Assembly (NCBI GenBank): GCA_031285245.1 | Contig: JAITWN010000107.1 | Span: 1 to 9,625 of the forward strand | DNA from: Chromatiales bacterium | Lineage (GTDB): Bacteria; Pseudomonadota; Gammaproteobacteria; SZUA-140 | DNA: 9,625 nt | Direction: 5' to 3' | Part shown: one piece after another, positions 6,664 to 9,625 of the stretch | How positions within the stretch are numbered: the stretch's first letter is position 1 | How the letters are laid out: each line of letters begins with the position of its first letter | Program-made: the position numbers and the translations under genes | The notes under the pieces: generated by a model | Told to the model about the DNA's origin: nothing | What the model saw: the letters and a program-made list of their open reading frames with translations, nothing else | Database searches by the model: none

Positions 6664-7401
6664 TTAACCAAGATCGCCCCACAGCGTTTGCAGTGCGGCG
6701 AGCGCGGTGAGTCCTGCGGTTTCTGTGCGTAGAACGCGTGGTCCGAGGCTGAGCGGGAGATAGCCAGCTTGGCGCGCGGCGTCGATCTCACTTTCTTCCA
6801 GTCCTCCTTCCGGGCCGACCAATAGTATGACCGCGCGCGGGCGCTTGGAGAGGCTCGATAATCCTTGCGTCGCGCGATGGTCGAGCACGATACGTAGCAT
6901 GCCTTCTTCGGCATGCTGTGCCAGCCATTCCATCAATGATTGCTTCTCATGAAGTAGGGGCAAACGCGTACGTCCACATTGCTCGCATGCCGCGGTGATG
7001 ACGCCTTCCCAATGCTGATGGCGACGCTCCATGCGTTCGCCATCGAGTTTTACTTGGCAGAAACTAGTGACCACGGGTGCGATGGCAGCAACGCCGAGTT
7101 CGACGGACTTTTGCAGCGTGAGATCCATGCGTTCACCGCGTGAAATGCCCTGTGCGAGTGTGATTGGCAGCGGGGACTCGACATCGCGCGCGTGATGCGC
7201 GCCGATCTTCACCTGCGCTCGGCCGCGCTCGGCATTGATGATCACGGCTTCAAATTCACCGCCCTCACCATTGAACAACCGCAGCTCAGCGCCAGGACGC
7301 AGTCGCAGTACGCGCTGCACATGCTGTGATGCGGTTTCGCTCAGCGCGACATCTGTGCCGGTATTCAACTTGCCGAGATGATAGACGCGGGGAATACGCA
7401 T
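6664..7401 (-). CDS. rsmE: 16S rRNA (uracil-1498-N3)-methyltransferase
   Basis: RsmE uses S-adenosylmethionine to methylate N3 of U1498 of 16S rRNA in the assembled 30S subunit. I choose the ATG at 7399-7401 (245 residues, normal for the family; MRIPRVYHLGKL matches usual N-termini) over the in-frame codon at 7434, which would lie inside bioA. An AGGA lies 8 bases upstream within the end of bioA. The N-terminal PUA-like part covers about residues 1-70. The SPOUT domain shows the AQGISRGERMDLTLQKSVELG stretch (split about 83-102), EQCGR (140-144), and the knotted cofactor site GPEGG (196-200) with LGPRVLRTETA (219-229). Only 4 bases separate it from bioA, so the two are probably co-transcribed. 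Complete, with no unusual change seen. Confidence 0.96.
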   Translation of the reverse strand: MRIPRVYHLGKLNTGTDVALSETASQHVQRVLRLRPGAELRLFNGEGGEFEAVIINAERGRAQVKIGAHHARDVESPLPITLAQGISRGERMDLTLQKSVELGVAAIAPVVTSFCQVKLDGERMERRHQHWEGVITAACEQCGRTRLPLLHEKQSLMEWLAQHAEEGMLRIVLDHRATQGLSSLSKRPRAVILLVGPEGGLEESEIDAARQAGYLPLSLGPRVLRTETAGLTALAALQTLWGDLG

Positions 7402-7405
7402 GATT

Positions 7406-8773
7406 TTAGTCCTGTGCGGCTGTGTTGATACCAAGCCACGCTGCTTCGACCATCAGCGCGATTTCTTCTTCAGTGATGACATAAGGCGGCATGAAATACA
7501 CCACATTGCCGAGCGGGCGCAGCAATACGCCATGCTCGAGCGCGCGACGCGCGACGCGTAGGCCCCGCCGCTCCTGCCAAGGCCAGGTTTTGCGCGTGCG
7601 TTTATCCTGTACCAGTTCGATGGCGACGATCATGCCGCGCTGGCGGATTTCTGCGACGTTGGGATGATCGCGCAAGCGTTCGCAATCGCGCGCCATCACT
7701 GCCGCGAGCGCGCGATTGCGTTCTAGCACCGGCTCGCTGGCGAAGATATCGAGTGTTGCAAGCGCAGCGCGACAGCCGAGTGCGTTGCCGGTGTAGCTGT
7801 GCGAATGCAGAAAGGCTTTTTGCTCGCGATATTCAGCGTAAAACGCTTGATAGATCTCTTCGCTGGTTAGCACTGCCGACAGCGGTAGGTAGCCACCGGT
7901 GAGTCCTTTCGATAGACAGAGAAAATCTGGAGTGATGCGAGCCTGCTCGCACGCGAACATCGTGCCGGTGCGGCCGAAGCCGACTGCGATTTCGTCCGCA
8001 ATCAAGTGCACGCCAAAGCGCGTGCACGCTGCGCGCAGCAATTCGAGATAATTGGGTTCGTACATACGCATCGCGCCGGCACATTGCACCAGTGGTTCGA
8101 TGATCACTGCGCAGACTTCTTCGTGATGCCGTTCGAGCGCTTCCAGCATGAGCTCGAAACGGTGCGCGGTGTAGGCGGCAGGGTCTTCGCCGGGTTCGCG
8201 TTCGTAGCAGTCTGGCGAGGGCACGCGTATGGTATCCATGAGTAGCGGGCCGTAGCTGTCGCGATAGAGTTCGACGCCGCCGACCGCGAGCGCGCCGAGG
8301 GTTTCGCCGTGATAGCTGTTTTCGAGCGTGATGAAACGCGTCTTGCGCGTTTTGCCTTGATTACGCCAATAGTGAAAGCTCATTTTGAGCGCCACTTCGA
8401 CCGCGGCGGAACCGCTATCGGCGTAGAAGCAGCGCTTCAGCCCAGGCGGGGCGATGGTGGTGAGTCGTTCTGCGAGCTCGATGGCGGACAGATGACTGAA
8501 GCCAGCGAGCATGACGTGTTCTAGATCTGCCATCTGCGCGCTGAGTGCGGTGTTGATGCGAGGGTTGGCGTGACCGAAGAGATTGACCCACCACGAGCTG
8601 ATCGCATCGAGATATCGCCGCCCGTCGAAATCCTCCAGCCAGACGCCTTGGCCGCGCCGGATCGGCAAAGGTCCACCTGCCTCGTGGTCTTTCATCTGCG
8701 TGCAGGGATGCCAGAGTACCGCGCGATCGCGGGCGGCGAGCGCCGCGCTCAGGCTGCCCGCATCCTTGCTCAT
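7406..8773 (-). CDS. bioA: Adenosylmethionine-8-amino-7-oxononanoate aminotransferase
   Basis: PLP-dependent class III aminotransferase that makes 7,8-diaminononanoate from 8-amino-7-oxononanoate, using S-adenosylmethionine as amino donor, in biotin synthesis. Start taken at the ATG 8771-8773 (455 residues), which matches the usual N-terminus. An in-frame ATG at 8809 adds 12 residues and has no ribosome binding site; the chosen one has only a weak GAAGTG. Motifs: LWHPCTQM (20-27), where E. coli has HPYTSM with Tyr17; ISSWWVN (58-64); ADSGSAAVEVALKM (118-131); SYHGET (153-158); ADEIAVGFGRTG (259-270) with the PLP-binding Asp260; and LSKGLTGG with Schiff-base Lys289. The HPYTSM, SSWW and GSxAVEVA pattern separates BioA from other class III enzymes. 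Other bio genes are not in the window, and no BirA operator is seen. Confidence 0.96.
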   Translation of the reverse strand: MSKDAGSLSAALAARDRAVLWHPCTQMKDHEAGGPLPIRRGQGVWLEDFDGRRYLDAISSWWVNLFGHANPRINTALSAQMADLEHVMLAGFSHLSAIELAERLTTIAPPGLKRCFYADSGSAAVEVALKMSFHYWRNQGKTRKTRFITLENSYHGETLGALAVGGVELYRDSYGPLLMDTIRVPSPDCYEREPGEDPAAYTAHRFELMLEALERHHEEVCAVIIEPLVQCAGAMRMYEPNYLELLRAACTRFGVHLIADEIAVGFGRTGTMFACEQARITPDFLCLSKGLTGGYLPLSAVLTSEEIYQAFYAEYREQKAFLHSHSYTGNALGCRAALATLDIFASEPVLERNRALAAVMARDCERLRDHPNVAEIRQRGMIVAIELVQDKRTRKTWPWQERRGLRVARRALEHGVLLRPLGNVVYFMPPYVITEEEIALMVEAAWLGINTAAQD

Positions 8774-8886
8774 CGAGGGCACTTCGCGGTGTCCATAGAG
8801 TCCATACATTAAGTCAGTCAGTTTGTGGATCGAGACCGCTTTATGAGGAACGATTACCCGAGAATGATGCCAAGGGTATTCGTCTG

Positions 8887-8899
8887 TGGAATAATTCCA
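8887..8899. promoter_or_regulatory. 13-bp palindrome in the bioA / peroxiredoxin divergent region
   Basis: TGGAAT-A-ATTCCA is fully symmetric and sits between the divergent bioA and peroxiredoxin genes. Outer CTG and CAG extend it imperfectly to 8884-8904. It could be an operator for either gene. It does not match the OxyR (ATAG-n7-CTAT) or BirA patterns I know. The short AT-rich core could also be a promoter -10 region. Confidence 0.3.
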
Positions 8900-8913
8900 A
8901 ACAGCCGTTTGTT

Positions 8914-8923
8914 CCCCCCCCCC
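8914..8923. repeat. Run of ten C in the peroxiredoxin leader
   Basis: A homopolymer of ten cytosines lies 15 bases before the AGGAGG ribosome binding site of the peroxiredoxin gene. Such tracts are prone to length change by slippage and to sequencing error. Whether the tract lies inside the promoter or the transcribed leader cannot be decided from the sequence, because no convincing -35/-10 pair is visible. Confidence 0.8.
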
Positions 8924-8938
8924 AATCCCTATTCTTCC

Positions 8939-8944
8939 AGGAGG
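8939..8944 (+). promoter_or_regulatory. Ribosome binding site deciding the peroxiredoxin start
   Basis: AGGAGG, the full Shine-Dalgarno consensus, lies 5 bases before the ATG at 8950. It is only 2 bases before the in-frame GTG at 8947, which is therefore too close and rejected as start. It is the strongest ribosome binding site in the window, suggesting high expression. Confidence 0.8.
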
Positions 8945-8949
8945 ATGTG

Positions 8950-9552
8950 ATGAGTGTACTGGTGACCAAGCCAGCGCCGGATTTTACCGCGACCGCGGTG
9001 ATGCCGGACAACAGTTTCGATGAAGCTTTTAGCCTGTCGCGTTACAAGGGCAAGTCCTACGTGGTGCTCTTTTTCTATCCGCTCGACTTCACTTTTGTTT
9101 GTCCGTCGGAGCTGATCGCTTTCGATAATCGCATCGACAAATTCAAAGAGCGCAATGTGCAGGTGGTGGGTTGCTCGGTCGATTCGCATTACACGCACGC
9201 TGCTTGGCGCAATACGCCAGTTGATCGGGGCGGTATCGGTGAGCTTCGCTATCCGCTGGTCGCTGACCTCACCAAGAGCATCGCGCGTGATTATGATGTG
9301 CTGGTGAATGATGCGGTCGCGCTGCGTGGCTCGTTCTTGATCGACAAGGACGGCATCGTGCGCCACCAGGTGGTCAACGATCTGCCGCTCGGTCGCAACG
9401 TCAATGAAATGCTGCGCATGATCGACGCGCTGCAATTCAACGAACAGCACGGCGAAGTGTGTCCGGCAGGCTGGGAAGAAGGCAAGAAAGGCATGAAGCC
9501 TTCCGCAGCAGGTGTCGCTGACTACCTGGCTAAAGAGTCGAAGGGACTTTGA
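8950..9552 (+). CDS. Typical 2-Cys peroxiredoxin (AhpC/Prx1 type)
   Basis: 200-residue cytosolic thiol peroxidase that reduces H2O2, organic hydroperoxides and peroxynitrite. The peroxidatic cysteine is Cys51 in FYPLDFTFVCPSE, with the PxxxTxxC active-site pattern (Pro44, Thr48, Cys51). The resolving cysteine is Cys171 in HGEVCPAGW. The length and both cysteines fit the Prx1/AhpC subgroup, in which disulfides form between subunits and decamers are usual. The reductant (thioredoxin or AhpF) is not in the window. A GGIG motif is present (the GGLG position of oxidation-sensitive enzymes), but the C-terminal YF motif is replaced by Tyr-Leu in ADYLAKESKGL. It is transcribed divergently from bioA with its own terminator, so it is probably a single-gene unit. 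No OxyR site was recognised. Confidence 0.95.
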   Translation: MSVLVTKPAPDFTATAVMPDNSFDEAFSLSRYKGKSYVVLFFYPLDFTFVCPSELIAFDNRIDKFKERNVQVVGCSVDSHYTHAAWRNTPVDRGGIGELRYPLVADLTKSIARDYDVLVNDAVALRGSFLIDKDGIVRHQVVNDLPLGRNVNEMLRMIDALQFNEQHGEVCPAGWEEGKKGMKPSAAGVADYLAKESKGL

Positions 9553-9559
9553 TCTAAGC

Positions 9560-9607
9560 GGAGCGCGCCCGGCCAGAGATAGGCTGGGCGTAGCTTCTAA
9601 GTTTTTT
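9560..9607 (+). terminator. Rho-independent terminator of the peroxiredoxin gene
   Basis: Starting 8 bases after the stop codon, GGAGCGCGCCCGGCC (9560-9574) pairs with 9582-9597 (GGCTGGGC followed by GTAGCTTC) around the loop AGAGATA. This gives about 15 pairs with three G-U pairs and one bulged A at 9592. After four bases (TAAG) comes a run of six T (9602-9607). Position, GC-rich stem and T-run together make this a convincing terminator. Confidence 0.8.
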
Positions 9608-9625
9608 ATAGGTTGGGCTGAACAC

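Noticed and set aside
6444..6914. 156-codon minus-strand open frame overlapping the end of rsmE
   Set aside because: Runs out of frame through the conserved SPOUT motifs of rsmE and through non-coding sequence; no family resemblance.
7406..8773. Cys instead of Tyr in the BioA HPYTSM motif as a sign of altered substrate
   Set aside because: As I recall, HPCTQM is common in proteobacterial BioA sequences, so it is not evidence of a new function.
8930..8935. TATTCT as a -10 box with TTGTTC (8909-8914) as -35 for the peroxiredoxin gene
   Set aside because: The spacing is 15 and the transcript would start at the ribosome binding site, leaving no usable leader.
8929..9450. 173-codon minus-strand open frame opposite the peroxiredoxin
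   Set aside because: Antisense to a complete peroxiredoxin with both active-site cysteines; no domain recognised.
1..9625. CRISPR arrays, tRNA genes, insertion sequences, toxin-antitoxin pairs
   Set aside because: No regularly spaced repeats, tRNA-like folds, transposase motifs or small paired genes were seen on reading both strands.

Overview
The window reads as a chromosomal piece of a moderately GC-rich proteobacterium, most likely a gammaproteobacterium. The basis is the gene families: a rare Acidithiobacillus ferrooxidans-type glutamate-cysteine ligase next to an E. coli-like glutathione synthetase, a bioA-rsmE pair, an ApbE / NusG-domain-II / Gx cassette, and a relic resembling the ChpB methylesterase of type IV pilus (Pil-Chp) chemosensory systems. 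Genus cannot be named from sequence alone. All housekeeping genes except the peroxiredoxin lie on the minus strand.

Layout, left to right. Positions 1-3859 hold a compact minus-strand operon, transcribed right to left: gshA, gshB, apbE, a small NusG-domain-II protein, and the first 41 codons of a Gx (PF07456-type) membrane protein that runs off the left edge. Gaps are 25, 11 and 12 bases, with one 14-base overlap, so the genes are probably co-transcribed. It joins cytosolic glutathione synthesis to an envelope module for flavinylating proteins outside the cytoplasm.

Positions about 3860-6660 are an accessory and decaying zone. It holds: (a) a plus-strand CheB/ChpB-like gene whose three catalytic positions are all replaced and which also carries a 1-base frameshift; (b) an intact minus-strand diguanylate cyclase with an N-terminal XylR_N/V4R-type sensor, a zinc-site residue pattern, a GGDEF motif and an RxxD inhibitory site; (c) a 22-bp near-perfect palindrome just upstream of that gene; (d) a deletion scar where the 3' part of a second GGDEF gene (minus) abuts the 3' end of an autotransporter beta-barrel gene (plus) at about position 6348; (e) about 150 bases with no gene but with a perfect 8-bp inverted repeat.

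Positions 6664-8773 hold rsmE and bioA on the minus strand, separated by 4 bases and probably one transcription unit (rRNA methylation and biotin synthesis). After a divergent intergenic region containing a small palindrome and a run of ten C, a 200-residue typical 2-Cys peroxiredoxin is encoded on the plus strand (8950-9552) with a consensus ribosome binding site and its own Rho-independent terminator. Peroxiredoxin and glutathione synthesis are both thiol-based oxidative defence, but nothing here shows shared regulation.

I found no CRISPR array, tRNA, rRNA, transposase or toxin-antitoxin pair. The less ordinary items are the zinc-type XylR_N/V4R diguanylate cyclase with its palindrome, the back-to-back gene remnants, and the catalytically degenerate CheB relic. 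I do not see strong evidence for a wholly new system.
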